Assembly: GCF_016427555.1 (NCBI RefSeq)
Contig: NZ_JAELVS010000007.1
Location: 1 to 64,000 of the forward strand
Direction: 5' to 3'
Length of the DNA stretch: 64,000 bases
Origin: Marinobacter litoralis
Lineage (GTDB): Bacteria > Pseudomonadota > Gammaproteobacteria > Pseudomonadales > Oleiphilaceae
The notes under the pieces are model-generated. The model saw only the letters and a list, made by a program, of their open reading frames with translations. It was not told the origin of the DNA and made no database searches. Position 1 is the first letter of the stretch, and each line of letters starts with the position of its first letter. This document shows positions 39,784 through 49,392 of this stretch, piece by piece. A program made the translations under genes and the position numbers.

Positions 39784-41483
39784 AGATTTCCCGACAAGCC
39801 TATTCAGATATGTACGGCCCGACAACCGGTGACCGCATTCGATTGGGCGATACAGAATTGTGGATCGAAATCGAACACGACCACACCCACTACGGTGAAG
39901 AGGTCATGTTTGGTGGCGGCAAGGTCATTCGGGATGGCATGGGCCAGAGCCAGCGTTGCGACGATGCTGTAATGGATACTGTGATCACCAACGTCATCAT
40001 TTTGGACTGGTGGGGCATCGTAAAAGCCGATGTTGGCCTTAAAAGTGGTCGCATTGCCGCGATAGGCAAGGCTGGTAATCCGGATACCCAGCCCGATGTA
40101 GATATTGTGATTGGAGCCGGTACCGAAATTATCGCCGGAGAAAACCGAATTTTGACTGCTGGCGGCGTCGACACGCACGTGCACTACATCTGCCCTCAGC
40201 AAGTCGACGAGGCGCTGATGAGTGGTCTGACTACTATGATTGGCGGCGGCACAGGTCCGGCGACCGGCTCCACCGCGACCACGCATACTCCAGGACCTTG
40301 GCATATTGGCAAGATGATGCAGGCCGTGGACGATTTGCCGATCAACATTGGTTTTCTCGGCAAAGGCAGTTGCAGTCAGCCGGAAGCGCTGGAACAGCAG
40401 GTCAAGGCTGGCGCCATGAGTCTGAAAATTCACGAAGACTGGGGCGCCGCGCCGGCGTCCATCAGCAACGCGCTGGATGTGGCCGACCGTTATGACATCC
40501 AGATCGCCATTCATGCCGACAGCCTGAATGAATCCGGCTTTGTGGAAGATACTTTGGCGGCCTTTAAGGATCGGTGTATTCACACTTATCACACCGAAGG
40601 CGCCGGTGGCGGCCACGCACCCGATATCATCACCGCTTGCGCGTTGCCCAATGTGTTGCCGTCGTCCACCAATCCGACGCGGCCCTACACCATCAACACG
40701 GTTGATGAGCATCTGGACATGTTGATGGTGTGCCACCACTTGGATCCCAACATTCCGGAAGATGTGGCCTTTGCAGACTCTCGCATTCGCCGCGAAACCA
40801 TCGCCGCCGAAGACATCTTGCACGACATGGGGGTGATTTCGATGATCTCCTCGGACTCCCAGGCCATGGGTCGAATTGGAGAAGTGGTGTGCCGTACCTG
40901 GCAGACCGCTCATAAGATGCGTGTGCAGCGAGGGTTGCTGCCTGAAGATCAAGAGCGGGGCGCGGATAACTTCCGGGCGAAGCGCTATGTCGCCAAGTAC
41001 ACCATCAACCCGGCGATCACCCACGGAGTTGGCCACGAAGTCGGCTCGATCGAGATCGGTAAGCTGGCTGATCTGGTGCTGTGGCGGCCCGCGTTCTTTG
41101 GGGTCAAACCGGAGCTCGTAGTTAAGGGCGGAATGATCGCGGGAGCGGCCATGGGCGATCCTAACGGCTCCATTTCCACGCCACAGCCGGTGCATTACCG
41201 CCGCATGTTTGGCGCCTACGGTCGCGCCGCCGCAGCGACGAGAATGACGTTTGTCAGCCAAGCGGCCATGAATACCGGTCTGGAAGAAAAACTGGGCCTG
41301 AAGAGCCCGCTGGTGGCGGTGAAAAACGTCCGACAGGTGCGGAAAAACGACATGAAACTGAACGAAGCCTGCCCGAAACTGACGGTAGACCCCCAAACCT
41401 ACGAAGTACACGCCGATGGTGTGTTGCTGACCTGTGCACCGCTTTCGGAAGTACCGTTAGCGCAGCGCTATCACTTGTTCTGA
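39780..41483 (+). CDS. ureC: Urease alpha (catalytic) subunit
   Basis: The 567-residue subunit hydrolyses urea to ammonia and carbamate at a dinickel site. All site residues are present: His133 and His135 (VDTHVHY), carbamylated Lys216 ([10 protein letters not shown]), His245 (IHADSLNE), His271 ([12 protein letters not shown]), the catalytic flap His319/His320 (MVCHHLDP) and Asp359 (SSDSQAMGR). Numbering is one less than Klebsiella urease, so there is no deletion. The gene is complete and looks functional. Confidence 0.99.
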   Translation: MKISRQAYSDMYGPTTGDRIRLGDTELWIEIEHDHTHYGEEVMFGGGKVIRDGMGQSQRCDDAVMDTVITNVIILDWWGIVKADVGLKSGRIAAIGKAGNPDTQPDVDIVIGAGTEIIAGENRILTAGGVDTHVHYICPQQVDEALMSGLTTMIGGGTGPATGSTATTHTPGPWHIGKMMQAVDDLPINIGFLGKGSCSQPEALEQQVKAGAMSLKIHEDWGAAPASISNALDVADRYDIQIAIHADSLNESGFVEDTLAAFKDRCIHTYHTEGAGGGHAPDIITACALPNVLPSSTNPTRPYTINTVDEHLDMLMVCHHLDPNIPEDVAFADSRIRRETIAAEDILHDMGVISMISSDSQAMGRIGEVVCRTWQTAHKMRVQRGLLPEDQERGADNFRAKRYVAKYTINPAITHGVGHEVGSIEIGKLADLVLWRPAFFGVKPELVVKGGMIAGAAMGDPNGSISTPQPVHYRRMFGAYGRAAAATRMTFVSQAAMNTGLEEKLGLKSPLVAVKNVRQVRKNDMKLNEACPKLTVDPQTYEVHADGVLLTCAPLSEVPLAQRYHLF

Positions 41484-41504
41484 GAGGCTTGGAAGGAAAC
41501 GTAC

Positions 41505-42029
41505 ATGCTTGAATTGATTAAGAGAATGGACAGCAGCCCGGAGGTGGGCGCAACGGACACACTGACGCTACCTTATGAGCTGAGAATTCGTGGCCGTCTG
41601 AAGGCGGTGACGGATAACGGTCAGGATGTTGGCCTGTTTCTGGATCGGGGGCCGGTTTTGCGCCACGGCGACCTGTTACAGGCCCGAACTGGCGAGGTGA
41701 TCAGGGTATGCGCTGCGGCGGAGCCGGTGACCACCGCCTATATCAGCAACGGCCTGCCCCTGGCCCGATTGTGTTACCACCTCGGTAACCGCCATGTGTC
41801 GCTAGCCATTGGCGCTGACGACGACGGCCGTCATTGGGTGCGCTTCCCGCCGGATCATGTGCTGGAAGAGCTGGCTGAATTATTGGGTGCCAGCCTTAGC
41901 CACCACGAGGCACCGTTTGACCCAGAGTCAGGCGCCTATGCGCACGCCGGGCGGGAACATGCGCACAGTCATGGTCATTCCCATGACCATGGGCACAGTC
42001 ACTCAGATGGCCATAGCCATGCGCACTGA
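41505..42029 (+). CDS. ureE: Urease accessory nickel chaperone UreE
   Basis: The 174-residue protein delivers nickel to urease. The N-terminal half has the UreE fold (TLPYELRIRGRLKAV, LFLDRGPVLRHGD, and a conserved HLGNRHVSLAI block with the interfacial metal His). The C-terminal 25 residues are an alternating His/Ser/Gly/Asp nickel-binding tail. The DNA for this tail also holds the start codon of ureF, so the two genes overlap. Confidence 0.96.
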   Translation: MLELIKRMDSSPEVGATDTLTLPYELRIRGRLKAVTDNGQDVGLFLDRGPVLRHGDLLQARTGEVIRVCAAAEPVTTAYISNGLPLARLCYHLGNRHVSLAIGADDDGRHWVRFPPDHVLEELAELLGASLSHHEAPFDPESGAYAHAGREHAHSHGHSHDHGHSHSDGHSHAH

Positions 42030-42726
42030 CCGCCAACACGCCGAGGCCAGTGACTTGGCGTTGTTGGGATTGATGCAGTTGATCAGCCCGGCGCTGCCCA
42101 TTGGTGCTTTTGCTTGGTCGCAGGGCCTCGAAAGTGCCTTTGAGCTGGGTTGGGTCCGCAATGAAAAAGAATTGGGTGAATGGCTGGAAGGTGTTCTCGA
42201 CGATGGTTTGAGTCGCTGCGAGTTGCCAGTGTTAGCGCGCTTGCAGCAGTGCTGGGCCAGCGCCGATAGCGATGGTTTGGCGTTCTGGAACGATTGGCTT
42301 CACGCCAATCGTGAAACCGCCGAACTCAGTGATGAGGACATTCGGCTTGGGTTGGCGTTGAAACGCCTGCTCACCAGTCTGGCGCTGCAGCCAAATCCCG
42401 AAGAAGGGGATGCCCAGCTACCGGCTGAGCCGGGTTACGTCACCGTGTTTGCTTGGGCGGCACATCAGCGACAGGTGCCGGTGCGTCAAGCCTTGCTCGG
42501 CTTTGCCTGGGGCTGGTTGGAAAATCAGTTGGCAGTGGCCTGTAAAGCCATGCCGTTAGGGCATACCGCGGCGCAGCGCCTGAACGAGCAACTGCGGCCC
42601 AAGTTGGTGGCAGCAGTTGAAACCGCACTGGCGCTAAGTGACCAAGAACTGGGCCCGATTCTGCCGGGGTTGGCGCTGGGAAGTGCTCAGCACGAAACCC
42701 AATATTCAAGATTGTTCCGAAGCTAA
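42007..42726 (+). CDS. ureF: Urease accessory protein UreF
   Basis: About 239 residues. UreF acts with UreD and UreG in urease activation. Motifs: [28 protein letters not shown] and a [13 protein letters not shown] block. The true start could be ATG 42007 or 42019, both inside the ureE His-tail code. An earlier open frame (to 41809) is an artefact of the out-of-frame ureE sequence. Confidence 0.93.
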   Translation: MAIAMRTDRQHAEASDLALLGLMQLISPALPIGAFAWSQGLESAFELGWVRNEKELGEWLEGVLDDGLSRCELPVLARLQQCWASADSDGLAFWNDWLHANRETAELSDEDIRLGLALKRLLTSLALQPNPEEGDAQLPAEPGYVTVFAWAAHQRQVPVRQALLGFAWGWLENQLAVACKAMPLGHTAAQRLNEQLRPKLVAAVETALALSDQELGPILPGLALGSAQHETQYSRLFRS

Positions 42727-42757
42727 GAGGCTTCGAATTAACAGAAGGAACTTTGCA

Positions 42758-43396
42758 ATGACTCATTGTTTACGAGTAGGTGTTGGTGGGCCTGTTGGTT
42801 CGGGAAAAACCGCATTGCTGCGCCAACTGTGTAAGGCGCTGAAAGATCACTACAACATCGCGGTGGTGACCAACGACATATACACACGAGAAGATGCGGA
42901 CTTCCTGTTGAGGCACGAAGCTCTGCCAGCCGATCGGATACTTGGCGTGGAAACCGGAGGTTGTCCTCACACCGCGATTCGCGAAGACGCCTCGATGAAC
43001 CTGGCGGCCATTGATGATCTGCAAACCCGTCACCCCGATTTGGAATTGGTGCTGGTGGAATCCGGTGGTGACAACCTTTCGGCCACGTTCAGTCCGGAAC
43101 TGTCAGACCTGACCCTGTACGTGATTGATGTTTCAGCGGGTGACAAGATTCCGCGCAAAGGTGGCCCGGGTATCACCAAATCGGATTTGTTGATCATCAA
43201 TAAGATTGATATTGCCGAATACGTGCACGCCTCACTGGATGTTATGGAACGGGACTCCAAGAAAATGCGTGGTGAGCGACCGTTTGTGTTCACAAACCTA
43301 TACGACGGCGAGGGTCTGGAGGAAATCATCAGCTTCATTTTGAAGCAGGGAATGTTGCCTGAACGTCGGCCGGGAAAGATGGACCAAAGCGCCTGA
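42758..43396 (+). CDS. ureG: Urease accessory GTPase UreG
   Basis: The 212-residue SIMIBI GTPase powers nickel insertion. It has P-loop GPVGSGKT (residues 11-18), the [12 protein letters not shown] switch, [17 protein letters not shown] (metal-binding Cys-Pro-His), [11 protein letters not shown] and the base-specifying NKIDIAEYV. The start at 42758 follows AGAAGGAA. Confidence 0.97.
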   Translation: MTHCLRVGVGGPVGSGKTALLRQLCKALKDHYNIAVVTNDIYTREDADFLLRHEALPADRILGVETGGCPHTAIREDASMNLAAIDDLQTRHPDLELVLVESGGDNLSATFSPELSDLTLYVIDVSAGDKIPRKGGPGITKSDLLIINKIDIAEYVHASLDVMERDSKKMRGERPFVFTNLYDGEGLEEIISFILKQGMLPERRPGKMDQSA

Positions 43397-43468
43397 ATCT
43401 TCAGCAAAAGCTGTGCAAACAGCACGAATTGAAATCGAAACAAATACTAAGAACAGACGGAGAATACC

Positions 43469-44053
43469 ATGAACAAAATGACTAAATTGTTGATGACCAC
43501 TGGCCTGATGCTGACCGCCACGGTTGCTGCGGCACACCCCGGCCACGGTGTGCACACCCACAGTGATTTTCTCAGCGGTTTGCTGCATCCGATGATGGGT
43601 ATTGACCATCTGCTGGCAATGGCCGCCATTGGCTTCTGGAGCATTCGGCAAAGCACCGCGATGAAAAATGGTGCACCGCTGTTTGTTGTTGGCGGCATGA
43701 TTCTGGGAGCCGCACTGGCGTGGGGTGGCTTGAATTTGAGCGGTGTGGAAACGGGCATCGCCATGTCAGTACTGTTGGCCGGTGTTCTGATTGCGACCAT
43801 GGCTAAGTTGCCTACCGCCATTGGCGGCACCTTGGTGACACTGTTTATGATCACCCATGGCTATGCTCACGGAGCGGAAATGACCGCCGGTGCCAGCTTG
43901 TTTTCTTACATGGCCGGTTTCCTGGTTGCTACCTTGGCTATCACCTTCGTTGGTCGTCGCTTGGGTGAATTGATGCTCCGCGCCGATAACCGGGTAACCC
44001 GTGCGTTGGGTGGTGTGGTCGCTGTGGTTGGTGGTGTGCTAGCCGCCGGTTGA
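43469..44053 (+). CDS. ureJ: HupE/UreJ nickel permease
   Basis: The 194-residue integral membrane protein has a signal-like first helix (MLTATVAAAHPGHG), then FLSGLLHPMMGIDHLLAMAAIGFW and a later HGYAHGAEM, the HupE/UreJ histidine signature HPxxGxDH. It has about six helices. The family imports nickel (or cobalt) for urease and hydrogenase, and here it closes the urease operon before a strong terminator. Confidence 0.93.
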   Translation: MNKMTKLLMTTGLMLTATVAAAHPGHGVHTHSDFLSGLLHPMMGIDHLLAMAAIGFWSIRQSTAMKNGAPLFVVGGMILGAALAWGGLNLSGVETGIAMSVLLAGVLIATMAKLPTAIGGTLVTLFMITHGYAHGAEMTAGASLFSYMAGFLVATLAITFVGRRLGELMLRADNRVTRALGGVVAVVGGVLAAG

Positions 44054-44080
44054 CCTAAAACTGAGCCTGGAATGGACCTG

Positions 44081-44110
44081 AAAAGCCGCATGAACCTCGT
44101 GCGGCTTTTT
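44081..44110 (+). terminator. Rho-independent terminator of the urease operon
   Basis: AAAAGCCGCA, loop TGAACCTCG, TGCGGCTTTTT. A 10-base stem with a T-run on the plus strand and an A-run that can serve the convergent HAD gene. Confidence 0.9.
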
Positions 44111-44130
44111 CGTTTCAGGGCAACAGGTCT

Positions 44131-44823
44131 TTAGAGCTCGGCGTTGATGATCTGTTCTGCCAATTCGGTTAGATCAGATGCCATAAAATCAGGATGCGGA
44201 ACGCCGGGCGCGGGCAAAAACGCGTTATATGGCCGAGCAAGAAACGCGCCTTGGCAGCCCGCGGCCTGCGCGCCTATGGTGTCCCAAAGATGGCAGGCGA
44301 CAAGGCAGAGTTCGGATGTTTCAACCGACAGTTCCCGGGCAACGTATTGGTAGGTTTCCGGCGCCGGCTTGAACTTACCGGTTACTTCAACGCTGAACGT
44401 ACGCTCGAAATAATCGCTTAAACCGGCTTCTTCCAACGGAGTGGGTGAAGCACTAACAGGGGAGTTGGTGAGCGTGACCATTCTATAGCCCGCGTTTTTT
44501 AATCGGGTAAGAGCTGAAGCGACATCCGGGTGCGCCGGCATGCGCCGCATGCGATCCCCCAATTCTTCAAGGTCGTTATCGGTGCAGGCAATTTGATGAA
44601 TTGATGCGGTCATTTTTAGTGCCGCTGCGCCAAGCTTGTTGAAGGGGGTATAAAGGCCCGATAACGTCATCGTCTGGGAGTACAGTACAAGCTGAGCGAA
44701 CCACTCTCTGAGCAGGGCAGGGTTTCCAAACATGCGCTTAAACAAGGGCTCCAGAGTGGTAATGTCGAGTAGGGTTTCATTGACATCAAAAACGATAACG
44801 GACGGACCTTTTTTATTGATCAT
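44131..44823 (-). CDS. Haloacid dehalogenase, type II (HAD superfamily)
   Basis: The 230-residue protein has the L-2-haloacid dehalogenase type layout. Motif I is FDVNETLLD with nucleophile Asp13, and motif II is TLTNSP. Motif III is FKPAPETYQ (Lys), and motif IV is VACHLWDTIGAQAAG, where Asp is followed by Thr as in type II enzymes. Such enzymes hydrolyse short 2-haloalkanoates; marine bacteria commonly carry them. The substrate is not established. A lone or two-gene unit with the MgtC-like gene upstream (8-base gap). Confidence 0.85.
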   Translation of the reverse strand: MINKKGPSVIVFDVNETLLDITTLEPLFKRMFGNPALLREWFAQLVLYSQTMTLSGLYTPFNKLGAAALKMTASIHQIACTDNDLEELGDRMRRMPAHPDVASALTRLKNAGYRMVTLTNSPVSASPTPLEEAGLSDYFERTFSVEVTGKFKPAPETYQYVARELSVETSELCLVACHLWDTIGAQAAGCQGAFLARPYNAFLPAPGVPHPDFMASDLTELAEQIINAEL

Positions 44824-44831
44824 GCTGCACC

Positions 44832-45284
44832 TTATTCCTCGATTACTTCCCGTTCAAAGCGTCCTAAAATAACCACGGTTACGAGTGCAAACCCGGTCAG
44901 TAATCCGGCCAAAACCAAGTTGCCAAGACCACAGGCCACACCTATGGCACCTGAAATCCAGATAGAGGCCCCTGTGGTAATACCCTGCACATTACCGCGG
45001 CTCTGAATGATGCAGCCTGCCCCCAAAAAGCCAATGCCGCCGACCACCCCTTCCACGATGCGGGTCGGATCGATTCGAGCGGAAGGGTCGCCCTCCGCCG
45101 TTGCCAGCAAAATGTGCATACCCATCATAATGAAAGCAGACGCCCCCAGAGAGACCAGCATGTGAGATCGCAGCCCCGCCGGTTTCCCTCGTAACTCCCG
45201 TTCCAGACCTAACACAAACGCAAGCCCGGCAGCCGAAAGGAGGCGAATGGTCATGTTCAGCACAGAAATTTCGCTTTCGTCCAT
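44832..45284 (-). CDS. MgtC/SapB family membrane protein
   Basis: The 150-residue protein has five hydrophobic segments and the MgtC motifs LGLERELRGKPAGLRSHMLV, GVVGGIGFLGAGCII and TTGASIWISGAIG. This matches the short MgtC form without the C-terminal ACT-like domain. Members affect magnesium homeostasis and virulence in some bacteria, and this one's role is unknown. The start at 45284 has GGAGAAG upstream; a frame-open extension to 45443 is not family-like. The 45285-45539 region between it and the next gene contains no further gene. Confidence 0.88.
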   Translation of the reverse strand: MDESEISVLNMTIRLLSAAGLAFVLGLERELRGKPAGLRSHMLVSLGASAFIMMGMHILLATAEGDPSARIDPTRIVEGVVGGIGFLGAGCIIQSRGNVQGITTGASIWISGAIGVACGLGNLVLAGLLTGFALVTVVILGRFEREVIEE

Positions 45285-45539
45285 CGTCTTCTCCACTGGT
45301 GAAAGATTATGTGCTCCCTGCAAAGAATAGCAGTTTCGGTTTTGCGCGTATAAGTGCCCGGCCTCAATGGCTTTGGGGCCGTTTGGGAATTCAGGAATTG
45401 GCTGAATTGACGATTCTGCCAACAGTTCTGTCATTTCTGCCATAGCCGAAAATGTGACGGTGTACGCATAATGTAATGCGACTGACTGTCACGTTTATGT
45501 GCAGCCAAAGAACAACAAAATAACAATGGAGCCCTTTCG

Positions 45540-46847
45540 ATGCGTTTTACTGCCCCCCTTACTCCTCTGTTGATGACGCTGATTCTCGCCGGCTGCATGG
45601 GTGAAACTGACAGCTCCGATGGCAATACAGGCTCGGCAGAGCCTGCGGACTCATCTGTAGCAACGCAGCCTGAGAACGAACCCCCGGTCACCGTTCCGGT
45701 TGAGGATGGCGCGCAGCCCGTGGTATTCGTCGGCAGCAACTGGGACGGCGTTATCGATGTTATTGATGGCGAAAGCTACGTAAAGATTGGTCGAATTAAT
45801 GGTATCCCGGACTTAGAAGAGCGGATGAACGAAATTCGCCTTGACCCCATCAAGTTGGCAGCGTTTCACGGTATCGCGTTGTTGATCGGTGAGGGTCACA
45901 ACCAGTATGTCGATGATATGTACAGTACCCGCAACGGGGAGCTGTTGATCGTCTCCCGGCCGAGTTTTGCGGATGTGGTTGCTATCGATATCGCCTCCAA
46001 CGATATCGTCTGGCGCTTTGAAGTTGACGGCATTCGCTCTGATCACATGGCATTGTCACCAGACGGTTCGGAGGTTGCGGTTTCAGCGTCAACCGGCAAG
46101 GTGGTGCACATTCTGGATGTCTGGACCGGTGAAGAAAAAGCGCGCTTCCCGACCGGTAACTCCCCGCATGAAAACGTGTACTCGAAAGACGGAAAGAAAA
46201 TTTATCACGCCAGTATCGGGCATGTGTTCACACCGGCAGACAGGGGCCTGCTCAAAGACACCAAGGGCGAACGCATTTTCAAAGTGGTGGATACGGAAAC
46301 CTGGGAAGACATCAAAAGCTTTGATATCAGCAAAAAGCTGGCGGAAGCGGGTTATCCCAACATGAGCCCGGCCATTCGGCCGATGGCGCACACCGAGGAT
46401 GAAAAGTTCTTCTACTTCCAGCTGTCCTTTTTCCATGGGTTTGTCGAATACGATATGGAGAACGACAAAATTACGCGAGTTGCGAATCTTCCGAATCGGG
46501 TGCCGGATCTACCGGTTGAGCTATACGTAAACGATTCAGCGCATCATGGAATCTCGATGGGTGGCGGTGACGAAAAACTGTGCGTTGCCGGAACCATGAG
46601 CGACTACGTGGCCATTGTTGATCGTGAAACCTTTGAGTATGAACTGTTGGAAGGCTTGGGTGAGAAGCCGTATTGGATCACTCGTGATGCGTCTGGCGAG
46701 AACTGTTTTGTGTCCTGGAGTGGCACCGATCAGATGTCGGTCATCAATATTGAGCGCGCCGAAGAAGTGGTTCGGATCGATGTTGGAGACCACCCGCAGC
46801 GCATCCGTGAAGGCAGTGTGCCAGACGGCTGGACAACGCCGTTTTAA
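45540..46847 (+). CDS. YVTN-type beta-propeller lipoprotein
   Basis: The 435-residue protein has a signal peptide and lipobox LAGC (Cys19), then an Asp/Glu/Pro-rich linker. Propeller blades follow (GSNWDGVIDVIDGESY, SRPSFADVVAIDIASND, VSASTGKVVHILDVWTGE, SGTDQMSVINIERAEEV and others, about seven repeats). This fits the YVTN family, which usually has no catalytic residue and serves as a binding or scaffold protein. It is followed 36 bases later by a ceramidase gene, so the two are probably one operon. A half-site like CTGTCAC lies upstream (about 45486-45492), weak evidence for phosphate control. Confidence 0.75.
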   Translation: MRFTAPLTPLLMTLILAGCMGETDSSDGNTGSAEPADSSVATQPENEPPVTVPVEDGAQPVVFVGSNWDGVIDVIDGESYVKIGRINGIPDLEERMNEIRLDPIKLAAFHGIALLIGEGHNQYVDDMYSTRNGELLIVSRPSFADVVAIDIASNDIVWRFEVDGIRSDHMALSPDGSEVAVSASTGKVVHILDVWTGEEKARFPTGNSPHENVYSKDGKKIYHASIGHVFTPADRGLLKDTKGERIFKVVDTETWEDIKSFDISKKLAEAGYPNMSPAIRPMAHTEDEKFFYFQLSFFHGFVEYDMENDKITRVANLPNRVPDLPVELYVNDSAHHGISMGGGDEKLCVAGTMSDYVAIVDRETFEYELLEGLGEKPYWITRDASGENCFVSWSGTDQMSVINIERAEEVVRIDVGDHPQRIREGSVPDGWTTPF

Positions 46848-46883
46848 AGCGCGAACCATCGACAACGATCAACAGGACGTTCT

Positions 46884-49367
46884 ATGAAAAATAATAACGT
46901 GCGTTTGCTGTCTCGTAAGTTGAGCCTGGTGTTCGCCAGTGCGTTATTGATGGCATGCGGAGGTGATCAAGAAAGCTCCGGTGTTGTCTCCGAATCACCG
47001 GCCCCCAGCGGGCCCGTTTCTCCCGCTGAAAGTGAGCCGAATGTAGCGGCTTTTGCCAATCCTGAACTGGCACAGTGTGTGATCGACAGCCCTTTGCGGG
47101 ACATCGGCAAGGGTATGGATGCGCCTTCGGTGACGAGCTCTGAAGTCGCGGTTATTCAGGATCTGTCTCAAGGCACCATCGGGGCGTGTGCCGCCAATCA
47201 GGAATTCCGGTTTGGTAGCGGTTTGTCAGACATTACCGGCCCCGTTGCTCTGAAAAGCGGGGCAGGTTGGGAAGATTCCGCACAGGTGATGCATGGCCTG
47301 CACCAGCGCCAGTATGCGCGGGCATTCGCTATAGAATCGCCCTGCAACGACAAACGGGTGATGTTTGTTTCGGCCGACATCGGCTTGATGTGGGGCTCTA
47401 TTCGTAATGGTGTCCTCGAGGCTTTGGCGAAAGATCCTGAGCTGGCGGCCAATTACACGGCTGAGAACCTCATGTTGTCGGCCACTCATACCCATAATGG
47501 GCCCGCGGGCTATGCGCACCACGAAGCCGGGAACGCGTTGCATCTGGGGTTTGATTCACTGGTATACAAAACCATCGTCAATGGCATTGTTGATGCCATC
47601 GGCCGGGCTCATAGGAACATCGAAGGCAATGAGCAAACGGCACCTATAGAATTGGCCGTGGGCGAGTTGCTGAATACCAATATCAACCGTTCGCGCCCCG
47701 CCTATGCCATGAATCCAGAGCCTGAGCGACAGCAATTTCTGAATATCCGGGGCGAAGAAGTGGATGTGGCCAAGACCATGGTGCAACTGAATCTTCGCCG
47801 TGAGGGTGGCAGCCCGGTGGGTGTGATTAACTGGTTTGGTGTGCACCCGACGGTGATGGGGCCCGAAGTGCCTTACGTTAGCTCGGATGTGAAAGGGTTT
47901 GCATCACTTGGCTTCGAAGAAATCATGGCCACGGATTATCGGGCAGACCCGGGCAAAGACAGTTTTGTAGCGGCATTTGCTCAAGCGGATGAGGGGGATG
48001 CTTCGCCGAACATCTTCATCAACGAATTCCCGCACCCTGATCCTCGCCGAGGAGGCGGGGAGACACCGATGGATTCAAACGCTATTTCCGGTACCAAACA
48101 ACTGGCGCGTGCGCTCGAGCTTTGGCAGGAAGGACAGCCATTATCGGGCAGGGTGGATTATCGGTTAATGCATGTGCAGATGAACAAGGTTACCGTCACG
48201 GATCCGAACGTTCTTTCCCGGCTGGAGCACCCGCCGGAACTGGATGAGCCTAAAAAGCAAACCTGTAATGCCGCGCTCGGCGTGTCTTTCCCTGCGGGGG
48301 CGGAGGATGGCCCGGGGCCCATTAGTCAGGAAGGCCTGACCTGCAGCGCCTCGCCAGATTTGCTGCGCAGTGCTGCTGCGGACTTCGCAGGGCTGACCGA
48401 GATGGCGATGCCGTTGAAGTTGGTCAGCGATCTGTTGCTGTGCAATGTACAGCATTTACCGGTGCTAGGATTGGGATGCCATGCCGAAAAGCCGATTTTG
48501 CTCCCCACCAATCTTGGGGAAATTGCAGGTGGAATACCGAATAAGGTAACAGGGCTGCTCGGGTTAACGTCAAACTTTGAGCCTGCGATACATCCATTGC
48601 AGATATTCCAGCTTGGTAATCTGGCCCTGGTGGGCTTGCCATGGGAAGTCACAACCATGTCTGCCCGGCGTTTACGGGAAATGGTTCAGGAAGAACTGGC
48701 GCCGGTGGGGGTTGATACGGTGGTCATCGCCGGGCTTGTGAACGGGTATATTCATTACCTGACCACTCGCGAAGAGTACGCCAGTCAGCAGTACGAGGGT
48801 GCCTCAAATGCTTTTGGCCCCTGGAGCCTGGCGGCAGTAACTCAAGAACTCCGAAAACTCGCGGGTTCCATGGCTCAGGGTACGGTGATGCCCGTTGGGC
48901 CGCCGTTGCCAAAGGTAAAGCCTGTGCTGCACAGGCTACCTTATATTCCAAGCGATAGCCCCGGCGAACAAGCGTTCGGAACAGTGCTTGAGGATGTGCC
49001 GGCGATTGCCTCGCCTGGCGATGAGATCTCGGCCCGCTTTCAGGCCAGTCATCCGCGTAATGATCTTATGCTGAACGATAGCTATGCCTATGCCGAGCGA
49101 TTCACCGAAAATGGTACGTGGGACGTGGTAGCAACAGACCGTTCGCCGAACCTCATATATACCTGGCATCCGAATTATTTGCCCCCGTTTACCATGGAGT
49201 TGCCCTACACAGGCGCGTCGGAAGCGACGGTGGCTTGGCACTTGCCAAGAAATCTGCAACCCGGTACCTACCGCCTGAGAACGAAAGGCGTGGCGAAGCC
49301 GGGCGGCGCCTGGGAAGGTGTGAGTGGTGCGTTTGAAGTGGCTGGAAAAAGCGAAGGATGTCCGTAG
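46884..49367 (+). CDS. Neutral ceramidase-type amidase, lipoprotein
   Basis: The 827-residue protein has lipobox LMAC (Cys25) and an N-terminal linker. The ceramidase domain begins FRFGSGLSDITGPV and carries GWEDSAQVMHGLHQRQYARAF, the zinc motif SATHTHNGPAGY (His202, His204), INWFGVHPTVMG (His320), SSDVKGFASLGFEEI and DEGDASPNIF. A C-terminal domain completes the fold (MSARRLREMV, then GLVNGYIHYLTTREEYASQQYEGAS). Neutral ceramidases split ceramide to sphingosine and fatty acid. Bacteria of this kind rarely make sphingolipids, so the substrate may be host or algal lipid, or another N-acyl amide. Assignment to the family is confident; the substrate is an inference. Confidence 0.85.
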   Translation: MKNNNVRLLSRKLSLVFASALLMACGGDQESSGVVSESPAPSGPVSPAESEPNVAAFANPELAQCVIDSPLRDIGKGMDAPSVTSSEVAVIQDLSQGTIGACAANQEFRFGSGLSDITGPVALKSGAGWEDSAQVMHGLHQRQYARAFAIESPCNDKRVMFVSADIGLMWGSIRNGVLEALAKDPELAANYTAENLMLSATHTHNGPAGYAHHEAGNALHLGFDSLVYKTIVNGIVDAIGRAHRNIEGNEQTAPIELAVGELLNTNINRSRPAYAMNPEPERQQFLNIRGEEVDVAKTMVQLNLRREGGSPVGVINWFGVHPTVMGPEVPYVSSDVKGFASLGFEEIMATDYRADPGKDSFVAAFAQADEGDASPNIFINEFPHPDPRRGGGETPMDSNAISGTKQLARALELWQEGQPLSGRVDYRLMHVQMNKVTVTDPNVLSRLEHPPELDEPKKQTCNAALGVSFPAGAEDGPGPISQEGLTCSASPDLLRSAAADFAGLTEMAMPLKLVSDLLLCNVQHLPVLGLGCHAEKPILLPTNLGEIAGGIPNKVTGLLGLTSNFEPAIHPLQIFQLGNLALVGLPWEVTTMSARRLREMVQEELAPVGVDTVVIAGLVNGYIHYLTTREEYASQQYEGASNAFGPWSLAAVTQELRKLAGSMAQGTVMPVGPPLPKVKPVLHRLPYIPSDSPGEQAFGTVLEDVPAIASPGDEISARFQASHPRNDLMLNDSYAYAERFTENGTWDVVATDRSPNLIYTWHPNYLPPFTMELPYTGASEATVAWHLPRNLQPGTYRLRTKGVAKPGGAWEGVSGAFEVAGKSEGCP

Positions 49368-49392
49368 GGGTTACTTGAACCGACGGGCAGAG

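Noticed and set aside
39804..41411. Long open frame (535 codons) on the minus strand opposite ureC
   Set aside because: It is the complement of a GC-biased conserved gene, with no ribosome site and no family features.
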